A DNA stretch of 64,000 nucleotides from Caproicibacterium argilliputei. Its GTDB lineage: Bacteria > Bacillota > Clostridia > Oscillospirales > Acutalibacteraceae. The notes beneath the pieces are model-generated. The model was not told where the DNA came from, did no database searches, and worked only from the letters and a program-made list of their open reading frames with translations. Location: the NCBI RefSeq assembly GCF_029211325.2, contig NZ_CP135996.1:62001-126000 (forward strand), in the 5' to 3' direction. Made by a program: the position numbers and the translations under genes. This document shows, piece after piece, positions 15,684-22,923 of the stretch (positions within the stretch are counted from its first letter, which is position 1; each line of letters starts with the position of its first letter).

Positions 15684-15935
15684 ATGAGTCAAAAGGAAAA
15701 ACTACTGCAAAGACTTTTGCAGCGTCCAAATGATTTTGAATACGTGGAAATGGTCAAATTGCTTCGATACTTCGGCTATAAGGAAGACACATCACCAAAT
15801 GGTTCCCGTATACGATTTGTTTCCAAAAATCAGTCGGTCATTACGTTTCACAAGCCACATCCTCAACCCACATTAAAACGGTATGTGCTGGATGTTGTAA
15901 TTGACATTTTGAGAAAGGACGGTCAGATCCAATGA
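15684..15935 (+). CDS. hicA: HicA-type toxin (mRNA interferase)
   Basis: 83-residue double-stranded-RNA-binding-fold toxin. It shows the HicA pattern: EMVKLLRYFGY, then GSRIRF, then the catalytic-histidine segment SVITFHKPHPQP. HicA proteins cleave mRNA when free of HicB. Its stop overlaps the hicB start (ATGA). The promoter and an inverted repeat lie immediately upstream. As a maintenance module it would stabilise the element; this is inference from the family. Confidence 0.85.
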   Translation: MSQKEKLLQRLLQRPNDFEYVEMVKLLRYFGYKEDTSPNGSRIRFVSKNQSVITFHKPHPQPTLKRYVLDVVIDILRKDGQIQ

Positions 15936-16285
15936 AAAACTATTTAGTCTACAAAGACTACCATGGTACTGTCGAATATTCCGCTGAGGATGACTGCCTG
16001 TTCGGTCAAATTGTCGGGATTGCGGATTTGATCAGCTATGAGGGACAGGATGTGGCAAGTTTGAAGCAGGATTTTGAAAATGCAGTCGATGATTATCTCG
16101 CTTTGTGCAAACAGCTGAACAAGGAACCGCAAAAAGCGTATAAAGGGTCCTTCAATGTTCGCGTCTCTCCGGACTTACACCGCAAGTTGGATCTGATTGC
16201 ACAAACCAGTCACCAGACGCTGAATTCCGTTGTAACAGAGGCACTTACAAGTTATGCCAAACAGCAAAATTCTGCAACACGGTAA
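15932..16285 (+). CDS. hicB: HicB-type antitoxin
   Basis: 117 residues. An N-terminal partially degraded RNase-H-like HicB domain (YKDYHGTVEYSAEDDCLFGQIVGI, DLISYEGQDV) is followed by a C-terminal ribbon-helix-helix DNA-binding segment (GSFNVRVSPDLHRKLDLIA). It should bind and neutralise HicA and repress the operon via the RHH part. Translationally coupled to hicA by a 4-bp overlap. Confidence 0.87.
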   Translation: MKNYLVYKDYHGTVEYSAEDDCLFGQIVGIADLISYEGQDVASLKQDFENAVDDYLALCKQLNKEPQKAYKGSFNVRVSPDLHRKLDLIAQTSHQTLNSVVTEALTSYAKQQNSATR

Positions 16286-16318
16286 AATGTGAAAGATTCA
16301 ACTCAAATCCCCAATCAT

Positions 16319-16356
16319 AAAAAAGAAGCGCGTGGCTTTTTAGCTACGCGCTTCTT
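16319..16356. terminator. Bidirectional terminator between hicB and the Phd gene
   Basis: AAAAAAGAAGCGCGTGG-ctttttag-CTACGCGCTTCTT. It is preceded by an A-run and serves the converging hicAB and transfer operons. Confidence 0.7.
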
Positions 16357-16364
16357 CCAATATA

Positions 16365-16610
16365 TTAACATTTTGCAAGTTCCTCATACGCTTTGCGGTT
16401 TTTTTGAATCAAGCGGTTGGAAATTGCCGCAATATCTTCATCACTGGCGTATTGTTCCCCTTCTGCCTGCTGAAATTCAATCAGCAGGTAACGTGGTCTA
16501 TTATTTTTCAGAATGACAGCTGCGCCGTTCTGGTCAACCATTCTGGCAATCCTTGAGAAGTTCTGATTTGCATCGGTAATGGAAACGAGATTGTTCGTGT
16601 CAATTTTCAT
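16365..16610 (-). CDS. Phd/YefM-type antitoxin, no partner seen
   Basis: 81 residues opening MKIDTNNLVSITDANQNFSR, then IARMVDQNGAAVILKNNRPRYLLIE, the Phd/YefM antitoxin fold that binds operator DNA and a RelE- or Doc-type toxin. The start at 16610 is supported by AGGGAGATG 8 bp upstream. No toxin gene is adjacent: it ends the transfer operon, and the next gene beyond the terminator is hicB. It may be an orphan or a transcriptional regulator of the element. Confidence 0.75.
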   Translation of the reverse strand: MKIDTNNLVSITDANQNFSRIARMVDQNGAAVILKNNRPRYLLIEFQQAEGEQYASDEDIAAISNRLIQKNRKAYEELAKC

Positions 16611-16686
16611 AGGTATCATCTCCCTGTGATTATTATACCACACATCATAGGATAAATTCAACCTATTTTATGATTCTTGGTTTTAT

Positions 16687-17403
16687 TTAGTTCAGCTTTA
16701 AATCCGCAGCTTTGACGTTCTGCAGCAGTGTGGTTTTGGTATCATCCACCAGCCATTTCCCATTCTGCAGCACAACCTTTGCGGATACTAGCATGGTACT
16801 GGCTGTGTCGGTGCTGCCACTGCCGGTACTGTGGTTCAACGTCTGCTGCGCAACGACGTACACATATTCCGTCTGCGTATCTACATAGTGGGAGGACGTA
16901 TACACCGCCTGGCACTGGGACTGATAGGTCATAGTGGGGTTTTTTGTAGTCGCGGAAGACACGCTTTTCGACGGTGCACCGTCAGTGTCCACGGTCAGTG
17001 CTTTCTTCTCTTTGTCGGTAATCAGATCCTGTACCGCCTGCATCTGATTCTGCGCCGAGGTGTTTGTGGAGTATGTATTATACTTTTCCACCATGGTAGC
17101 CGCTACTTGCTCCGCGTCCTGGCCGGTGACCTGTACCGGCTCCGAAGCAGCAGAGGAAGTGTTGGAATCCACACCAGATTCCGAGCTGCCTGTTTCAGAA
17201 GTCTGTGCCGCGTCCTGCTGTGCAGCGCGCTGCAGCCGGGTACGCAGTGCGGCGTTGTCCGATTGCAGGCTGCTGTTCGTATCCGCTGCCGCCCGGTTTT
17301 GCTGGGCAAGCGTTTGATTATTTTGCTTTGTGATGGCCAGTGTTCCGGCCAAGATGGCGGAAACTGTGGCCAGTGCAACAATGATGATACGTGTTTTATT
17401 CAT
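16687..17403 (-). CDS. Membrane-anchored transfer protein, possibly VirB8/TcpC-like
   Basis: 238 residues. It has one N-terminal membrane segment (~5-23, IIIVALATVSAILAGTLAI), then a coiled-coil (~28-62), a Ser/Thr-rich linker, and a C-terminal alpha/beta domain (~90-238) ending KVVLQNGKWLVDDTKTTLL, reminiscent of NTF2-like folds. Position after the NlpC hydrolase at the end of the transfer operon suggests a VirB8-like scaffold of the mating channel. That role is inference from position and topology, not sequence match. GGAGGATG precedes the ATG. Confidence 0.55.
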   Translation of the reverse strand: MNKTRIIIVALATVSAILAGTLAITKQNNQTLAQQNRAAADTNSSLQSDNAALRTRLQRAAQQDAAQTSETGSSESGVDSNTSSAASEPVQVTGQDAEQVAATMVEKYNTYSTNTSAQNQMQAVQDLITDKEKKALTVDTDGAPSKSVSSATTKNPTMTYQSQCQAVYTSSHYVDTQTEYVYVVAQQTLNHSTGSGSTDTASTMLVSAKVVLQNGKWLVDDTKTTLLQNVKAADLKLN

Positions 17404-17420
17404 ATTTACATCCTCCAAAA

Positions 17421-18476
17421 TTATTTGACACGTCCGTAAGCGTAGAAATGAGATTTCCAATAAGACGAGGTGCAATCCCCAACAACGATGGCATCCGCAG
17501 AGCTGGAGCAGTGCATCATCTGTCCGTTACCAAGATAAATGCCGACGTGTGTAATGGTTTCGCCACAGAAATAGGTCCCCTGAAAAAAGATAATGTCCCC
17601 GGCTTTTGCCTGCGTGGGTGAAATCGGTGTGCAGTAATCGTCGTAAATGCCCTGTGCCGTCACGCGCGGCATATTTTTAATCCCGGCCTGTGTGAATGCC
17701 CAGCAGACGTAACTGCTGCAATCCAAAGCTTGTCCCGGCGTATTGCCGCCAAGGACGTAGTGAGTCGTTGCTTTGATACCATCCGTTACGCTGATGAGGG
17801 ACTGCACGTTTGCATCTGTTGCACCGCCGCTGGCCGTTCCGTCTGCGGAATAATATTGTAAAACGTGATCGACATAATGAATATCACCGTAACTGGCCCA
17901 TCCTGATTTCTGCGCCATCATGTTTGAAAATTCCACCGCGTTTTCCGCAGAATATCCGCCGCGCTGTTTCACCCAATCTATGTAGCCATTTCCGAAGTTG
18001 TACCCTTGCAGTGCCAATTTAATGCCCTGCATATCTGCTGGGCCGGTTGCCCCCGCAGCTTTTAGGCAGTCCCGCAGCTCCTGAACGCCACACTCTATAC
18101 TGTAATGCGGGTCGGTAATTCCATTTGGTCCATGCGGATAATTTTTATTGTAGGGTCCTTCACTGGCCTGCATGGGGTCACCACCCTGACCGCTGCTTTC
18201 CTGCTGCATCTGTGCAAGCAGCAGCGGAACATACTGTGACATTCCGTATTGTGCCGCTACTTCGGTAACCTCTGACTCGTAGGCCAAAACGGCAGGGCAC
18301 AGATTTTTGTATTTTCCGGTGCCGCCCGCGGAGCCTTCCCCGGAATTTGTGTTGCCAAGAATACCTCCAAGTACGCTCACAAGCGCACCCGCCAAAAGGA
18401 TAAAAAGAAGAGCGACAACCAAAAAGCTGCCGCTGACTGCAAGACCAAGTTTCTTTTTTATAACAAGTGCTGGCAA
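17421..18476 (-). CDS. Cell-wall hydrolase: lysozyme-like plus NlpC/P60
   Basis: 351-residue bifunctional peptidoglycan hydrolase that would open the wall for the mating channel. It has a membrane anchor (~10-35), a lysozyme-like domain (~60-200: LLLAQMQQESSGQGGDPMQ, ALQGYNFGNGYIDWV), and a C-terminal NlpC/P60 domain with catalytic Cys in ALDCSSYVCWAF and His in THVGIYLGNGQ. The start is taken as the TTG at 18476, because AGGAGGGG lies 7 bp before it and the relaxase stops 19 bp earlier; an ATG-initiated longer frame would overlap the relaxase gene. Similar two-domain hydrolases occur in Tn916-type elements. Confidence 0.87.
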   Translation of the reverse strand: MPALVIKKKLGLAVSGSFLVVALLFILLAGALVSVLGGILGNTNSGEGSAGGTGKYKNLCPAVLAYESEVTEVAAQYGMSQYVPLLLAQMQQESSGQGGDPMQASEGPYNKNYPHGPNGITDPHYSIECGVQELRDCLKAAGATGPADMQGIKLALQGYNFGNGYIDWVKQRGGYSAENAVEFSNMMAQKSGWASYGDIHYVDHVLQYYSADGTASGGATDANVQSLISVTDGIKATTHYVLGGNTPGQALDCSSYVCWAFTQAGIKNMPRVTAQGIYDDYCTPISPTQAKAGDIIFFQGTYFCGETITHVGIYLGNGQMMHCSSSADAIVVGDCTSSYWKSHFYAYGRVK

Positions 18477-18495
18477 TTCATCATCCCCTCCTATA

Positions 18496-19749
18496 TTAAA
18501 ATCCGCCGCGGGATTCCGTTTCTGTTTCTGACTCCGATGCGCGCAGCATGGTCTCATAATCTCGCTGGTTCCGATAACTGTTGTCACTGCGCAGTGCTTT
18601 TTTCAATGCGCCGAGAGCACGGTCAAGATCGTGGTTGACAGCTGCACGGCGTACCAAAGGACGCGTATCCTGCCGGGGGCCTCCGGTTATTCGCTGCCGC
18701 GCCAGGCGGTCATACTCCCGCATCTCTGTGAGGATGGAGTTACCCATCCGGGTATACAGATCCCGCAGCTTCGTTGTTCCATACTGCGTGTGCAAATCGC
18801 GCTTGCTGGTTCCGTAAACAGATTGCTGGAAGCGTTCTTCTTTTTTTAGTGCCTGCGTCAACTGCGCAAAATCCGCCGGGTGATACCGGTCAATGTACGC
18901 TTTTGTCAGCCGGTCAATCTGTGGTCGCAGGGACTGCATGGCACCCATATTGTATTTCCAAGTGCGCCGGTCGTGAGGCAGTGCATGGTAAATTGCAAGG
19001 AACTGCTGGCGTAACTGGTGGTCCTCTTGAAACAGATTTTTTGATTTGGCGGCAATGATGTTGTTTCGGATTAAGCTGTTAATATGCTGCAGATCTTCCG
19101 TGCGATCAACCAATCGGTTTGCAACCTGGGACTTTACTTTGTCCAAAGAAGACTGTTTCCACTTGCCACGAAACTGTTCTTCGCCGTTCACCAAAACCGT
19201 TTTTCGGGAGGGCTGTGGTTCTACAACTGCAATGTGGATATGAATGTTGTCCGTGTTGTAATGCATAGCGGCTGTCCACACAGCGCTATCCTGCATTCCC
19301 TCATTTTTGAGCAGTGCGGTCATAGCTGAGCGCGTTGCCGTGCGCAGGTGTGCCTCATCCAGCAGACCGGTGCGAGCGTCGTACAGACCATGTTCCTGCA
19401 GCCAGTCGTTGCGAAAAGAAACGACGGTCTGCCACATGGGACTGCCGTTTCGCTGTGCCTTTGTGAATTGACTTTTGTAAAACCTCTTTTGCTGATCAGA
19501 AAGCGCATCGGCTGTAGAGGTGAACAAGGCACTGGTGCGTTCGGAATCCGGGTTGAAGTCAGATTGTTTTGCGGGGTTGTCCATGTAGTCCGTCATGTAG
19601 GCAGAAAACTGTTGATATTTGTCATTCCGAATTGCATTGTCTCGGTCCATATAATCCACATAAGTCCGAAAGCGCTTGTCTCCGGACATGACGAATTTTG
19701 TGTGCATAACAACGCCGGGGACAGGCCCCGGACTATGATTATGTGTCAT
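18496..19749 (-). CDS. Relaxase, MobP-type
   Basis: 417 residues. DNA-nicking transesterase that starts conjugation at oriT. The metal-binding motif HYNTDNIHIHIAVVEP (HxDxxHxH-like) is clear near residue 164. The N-terminal motif region includes YVDYMDRDNA with candidate catalytic tyrosines, typical of MobP2-like relaxases of Gram-positive elements. The C-terminal half is helical and charged. AGGAGGG precedes the ATG. It follows the TIR-protein gene across a terminator-like hairpin. Confidence 0.87.
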   Translation of the reverse strand: MTHNHSPGPVPGVVMHTKFVMSGDKRFRTYVDYMDRDNAIRNDKYQQFSAYMTDYMDNPAKQSDFNPDSERTSALFTSTADALSDQQKRFYKSQFTKAQRNGSPMWQTVVSFRNDWLQEHGLYDARTGLLDEAHLRTATRSAMTALLKNEGMQDSAVWTAAMHYNTDNIHIHIAVVEPQPSRKTVLVNGEEQFRGKWKQSSLDKVKSQVANRLVDRTEDLQHINSLIRNNIIAAKSKNLFQEDHQLRQQFLAIYHALPHDRRTWKYNMGAMQSLRPQIDRLTKAYIDRYHPADFAQLTQALKKEERFQQSVYGTSKRDLHTQYGTTKLRDLYTRMGNSILTEMREYDRLARQRITGGPRQDTRPLVRRAAVNHDLDRALGALKKALRSDNSYRNQRDYETMLRASESETETESRGGF

Positions 19750-19777
19750 TTTTAATCCCTCCTGTTTAGCGTAACAG

Positions 19778-19811
19778 AAAAGGAGTGCCTCCCTTTGGAA
19801 GCACTCCTTTT
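19778..19811 (-). terminator. Terminator after the TIR gene
   Basis: Minus strand AAAAGGAGTGCTTCC-aaa-GGGAGGCACTCCTTTT, with a T-rich 3' side. It lies between the TIR and relaxase genes, so the relaxase may depend on read-through or an unseen promoter. Confidence 0.65.
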
Positions 19812-19826
19812 ACAATTGGATAATTA

Positions 19827-20936
19827 TTATAACTCTACGGAATAGCCAAGTTTCGCTTCATGTGCTCGTTTGTGTTTTGTGAGAACGTCCTTAACGACAG
19901 CATCAAGATCATGCTCTGCCGCATAATCAATATAGGTATAAGTAGAAAGACAAGGCATGACGGAATTGACATCCACATCATCCACTCGCACAAAGCACCA
20001 CATCTTTTCTTTCTTTATTAAAGCATCTAAGATATGTTCCAATTCTGCCTGTGCAAAGTTAGAATGAACCATAGCCTTTGATACAAAGCTGATTGCAATA
20101 TCACACTCCGAAATTCCTTGTAAAATAGAACGTAGCAAAGGCTTCCCGCTTTCAAGATCCTTCTTGTCAATCCAAAAGTCAATTCCGCAGCTTTCCATTC
20201 TCTCTGTAAAATCATACACAAGCGCTTTGTCAGTATGGCAATAGGAAATAAAAAGACGTGGCCTGTCTGCCTGAAAATAAAGATCATATCCCTTTTGTTT
20301 GAGTTCATCCACTTCCGGAAAACTAAAAAAGCCCGCCACTTGAAATTCAATGTCTGCTTGTCCCGGCCAAGGCTGCCGAATGTTCCATTTCCGAGCAGCT
20401 GTTTCCCTAAACAATTCATCCATACCTTTACTGTGAATTTGGAAAAGTTTTAAAGAGGAAATTTGTTGACAAACGAAATCTCTCACAGACTCATCTGTAG
20501 TTTCAATCGAAACTAAAAAATGCAAATCATATGGAACGTTATTTACAAACAATGTCATGCAATCCTGTATGGGAAGTCGTGCGTTAATTTTATTTAACAT
20601 CTCAAAATATTTACTTCGGTGTCCATAAGGTATTTCAAAAATAATAGCGTGTTTCATAAATTCCTCCGTGTCAAAAGCGAAAACTTTTTTCCTATTATAA
20701 CATGGAATCGTAACAAATTCATGACCGAAGGAGTCTGCGCAATACAGTTCAATGAAAGACAAAGTAAAGTCCATCAGGCGTGCATCGTTTACAGGGACAT
20801 GAAACCATGTGGGATGTTCTGCACAGAAATTTTCGTCCACAAGTTTCTTCGCGCGAAGATAAGAACTACAAGAGCGAGGAAATTTTTCATCAAACCCACA
20901 AGGCCAAGGGGAATTGTTTTCGGAATAATAGCGCAC
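19827..20936 (-). CDS. TIR-domain protein (candidate defence effector)
   Basis: One open frame of 369 residues. The C-terminal ~130 residues are a TIR domain: RPRLFISYCHTDKALV, FWIDKKDLESGKPL, CDIAISFVSKAMV and AQAELEHIL, with a glutamate at the usual NADase position. The middle part (~95-230) is unrecognised. Two starts are supported. A GTG at 20936 has AAAGGAGG 7 bp upstream, 4 bp after the previous stop, and gives the full length. An internal ATG at 20657 has its own CGGAGGAATTT and gives 276 residues. Bacterial TIR proteins commonly cleave NAD+ or make cyclic ADP-ribose signals in phage defence. Here it sits inside the mobilisation operon; low GC suggests insertion into it. Confidence 0.8.
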   Translation of the reverse strand: MRYYSENNSPWPCGFDEKFPRSCSSYLRAKKLVDENFCAEHPTWFHVPVNDARLMDFTLSFIELYCADSFGHEFVTIPCYNRKKVFAFDTEEFMKHAIIFEIPYGHRSKYFEMLNKINARLPIQDCMTLFVNNVPYDLHFLVSIETTDESVRDFVCQQISSLKLFQIHSKGMDELFRETAARKWNIRQPWPGQADIEFQVAGFFSFPEVDELKQKGYDLYFQADRPRLFISYCHTDKALVYDFTERMESCGIDFWIDKKDLESGKPLLRSILQGISECDIAISFVSKAMVHSNFAQAELEHILDALIKKEKMWCFVRVDDVDVNSVMPCLSTYTYIDYAAEHDLDAVVKDVLTKHKRAHEAKLGYSVEL

Positions 20937-20939
20937 TCT

Positions 20940-21317
20940 TTATTCCTCCTTTCGCTTGTCGTAATACCGAACTTGCTTTTCTTTCAGCACTGTCATCAAC
21001 TGCTGACGAGCAGCACGGAGCTGTAGAGAATCATTTTTGTAATGCGTCGGATCAGTTGCAGTCGCCATCTGATCATTCAGCAACGCCAGACACAACCAAG
21101 CACTATCCGCTGCGCTTTTGGCCGCGGCTCTGGTTATGGATTGGATATTCAGAATTTCTTTCAGTTGCAGAGAGATTAACGATTCCTGTACACGACGCTC
21201 CAACAGTATGTGCGCAACTGCCTCGGAGAAAGAGGATAACTGGTGCTCTGTTTTATATGCGTCCAGGTAAGCATGGTCTTCTTCACTCAGCCGGATTTGT
21301 TGGGAGTACTTTTTCAT
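20940..21317 (-). CDS. Relaxosome accessory protein, RHH-like
   Basis: 125 residues. The N-terminal KKYSQQIRLSEEDHAYLDAYKTEH, then FSEAVAHILLERRV, looks like a ribbon-helix-helix/MobC-like DNA-binding segment, followed by a helical C-terminus. It overlaps the preceding gene by 35 bp and lies just downstream of the candidate oriT, suggesting that it helps load the relaxase. Assignment is by pattern and position only. Confidence 0.55.
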   Translation of the reverse strand: MKKYSQQIRLSEEDHAYLDAYKTEHQLSSFSEAVAHILLERRVQESLISLQLKEILNIQSITRAAAKSAADSAWLCLALLNDQMATATDPTHYKNDSLQLRAARQQLMTVLKEKQVRYYDKRKEE

Positions 21318-21588
21318 TTTCCGCCTCCAATTCGTACAGCAGCTTTTCCAATGCGGTATCCTGCCGGGTCAACGCTGCCGTATTGTTTTCGATTATCTGA
21401 CAAACTTTTGTGAGCAGTTCTGTGTACCGGGATTCGTCTGACGACGTTCCGGAAGTGAACTGCAATTTGTCAACTTGTTGGTCAATGAGGTTTACAAGGA
21501 ACTGACTGCGTGAAAGGCTTTTCGCCTTTCTCATTTGGTCAATGGTCATTACCGTGTGCGGTGATAATCCGTGAATTGAAATGTCCAT
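21283..21588 (-). CDS. Small RHH-type DNA-binding protein at oriT
   Basis: 101 residues, MDISIHGLSPHTVMTIDQM followed by KSLSRSQFLVNLI, a ribbon-helix-helix signature, then a coiled C-terminus (ENNTAALTRQDTALEKLLYELEAE). The start at 21588 has AAGGAGG at 7 bp. It is the first gene after the inverted-repeat cluster thought to be oriT, so it probably binds that region as part of the relaxosome and may autoregulate the mob genes. Confidence 0.6.
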   Translation of the reverse strand: MDISIHGLSPHTVMTIDQMRKAKSLSRSQFLVNLIDQQVDKLQFTSGTSSDESRYTELLTKVCQIIENNTAALTRQDTALEKLLYELEAENEKVLPTNPAE

Positions 21589-21630
21589 AAGGAACCTCCT
21601 TTTGCGTTTTGAACTCGGAAAATGGAACAT

Positions 21631-21760
21631 GGAATGGGAAGAAAAAATTCTAGGGAATGGGAAGAAAGAGCATAAGGGAAATCTGATTCAGATTCTCTGA
21701 ATGCTAGGCAAAGCCTAGCGATTTCGTGATTCGCGAAAAGTGCCGTTTCATGCAGGTTTG
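21631..21760. other. Candidate origin of transfer (oriT)
   Basis: Gene-free gap between the last VirB-type gene and the mobilisation genes with clustered symmetry: AATCTGATTCAGATT (21680-21694), GCTAGGC-aaa-GCCTAGC (21703-21719), and TTTCGTGATTCGCGAAA (21722-21738, partial). A direct repeat GGAATGGGAAGAAA occurs at about 21631-21667. Location directly before relaxase-accessory genes fits oriT. The nick site cannot be assigned from sequence alone. Confidence 0.5.
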
Positions 21761-21778
21761 CATGATGTTTTTGAGCCT

Positions 21779-22921
21779 TTAAGTACCGCTTTTCGGTACA
21801 TCAAAGTAAATGATAGGACCGGAAGAAGTGCCGGAAGTGGAGCTGGTTGGAACTGATGATGTTCCGGAAGAAGGCGCAGACGAGTCTGTTTGTGAAGAGG
21901 ATGGAACGTTTTGAGAGGACGAACTGCTGTCAGAAGATGTTGGTTTTGTGTCCTCATAAGTACGCGTTACACCGTTGTAAGCGTCGCCAAGTTTTACATT
22001 CAGCTTCGAAAGCTTTGCCTGATAAGCGTCGATCTGCTTCGTTATAGAGGTGTTGTTATCTTGCATGGATTTGATTTGGGAAGTCTTTGCATCCATCTGG
22101 GACTGCACATCCTCCAGGTCGGAATCCGTCAGGTAAGGTTGCTTTTTTTTCAGCGTATCTATGGCGCGCTGCAAGGAGGTGACCGCTTCGTTGTTTCGTT
22201 TAATCTGCGTATTGCAGACAGTGATTTTATCCTGTATGGCAGTAATTTCAGATTCAATTGCGTCTACTGCGTAATCCTTTGAGGTACCGGCTTTGAGCGT
22301 GGTGTTGAGGTTAACCGTGCGGGAATCACAATAGAAAACAGCGTGTGTATCAGAGGAATCCAGAATACCAAACAAGGATTTTGATTTTTGTTCCGCAGGG
22401 TCTTCGGCGTTTTGAATTGAGAGCAGTGCAGCCGAATTGTCCGAAATGGACAAGCCGAGAACGTTCCAATCGTCCGGGACACTCGGCATTTGGATAACCA
22501 GCGTAGAGTCGTCTGCGTAAGCGGTTTTGCACGTCAGTTGGTTCATGACGGCGCCTTTTGCATCGAACTGATAGAGCTTTGGCGTAAACCGTAAGTCCTG
22601 GTCATAGACAAAGTTTTCGTCTTCCGGTTTGATGCCAAACACCGCCTCCAGGTAATGGGTATTGGGATTGTATTCCCACTTATTGAGCGTTAAAACAATG
22701 TTATCGGAGCATTCCTGCTGCATACCGTAAGCACTGCTGTATGTTTTTGAGGTGTCAGGCATCCACAATTTACTGGAGCAGAAGAACAGCATCAGGGAAA
22801 CAAAAATGATACAGAAACGCTTATAGGACTTTGCTTTGTTGCGAAGCTTTTTCTTCTCTTTAATTTTTTTCTTGGTCTGAATGTCATGGGCAGGCGCTGC
22901 GACCGCTGCTTGTTCCGCCAT
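21779..22921 (-). CDS. Membrane-anchored coiled-coil transfer protein
   Basis: 380 residues. A Lys-rich cytoplasmic N-terminus (KKKIKEKKKLRNKAKSYKR) is followed by one membrane segment (~37-52), an extracytoplasmic alpha/beta region (~60-200), a coiled coil (~220-315, IQDKITVCNTQIKRNNEAV and SQMDAKTSQIKSMQDN), and a Ser/Pro-rich tail. It starts 3 bp after the virB4 stop with AAGGAGG inside the end of virB4. It is part of the transfer operon, probably a structural component of the mating channel; no family recognised. Confidence 0.6.
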   Translation of the reverse strand: MAEQAAVAAPAHDIQTKKKIKEKKKLRNKAKSYKRFCIIFVSLMLFFCSSKLWMPDTSKTYSSAYGMQQECSDNIVLTLNKWEYNPNTHYLEAVFGIKPEDENFVYDQDLRFTPKLYQFDAKGAVMNQLTCKTAYADDSTLVIQMPSVPDDWNVLGLSISDNSAALLSIQNAEDPAEQKSKSLFGILDSSDTHAVFYCDSRTVNLNTTLKAGTSKDYAVDAIESEITAIQDKITVCNTQIKRNNEAVTSLQRAIDTLKKKQPYLTDSDLEDVQSQMDAKTSQIKSMQDNNTSITKQIDAYQAKLSKLNVKLGDAYNGVTRTYEDTKPTSSDSSSSSQNVPSSSQTDSSAPSSGTSSVPTSSTSGTSSGPIIYFDVPKSGT

Positions 22922-22923
22922 GT

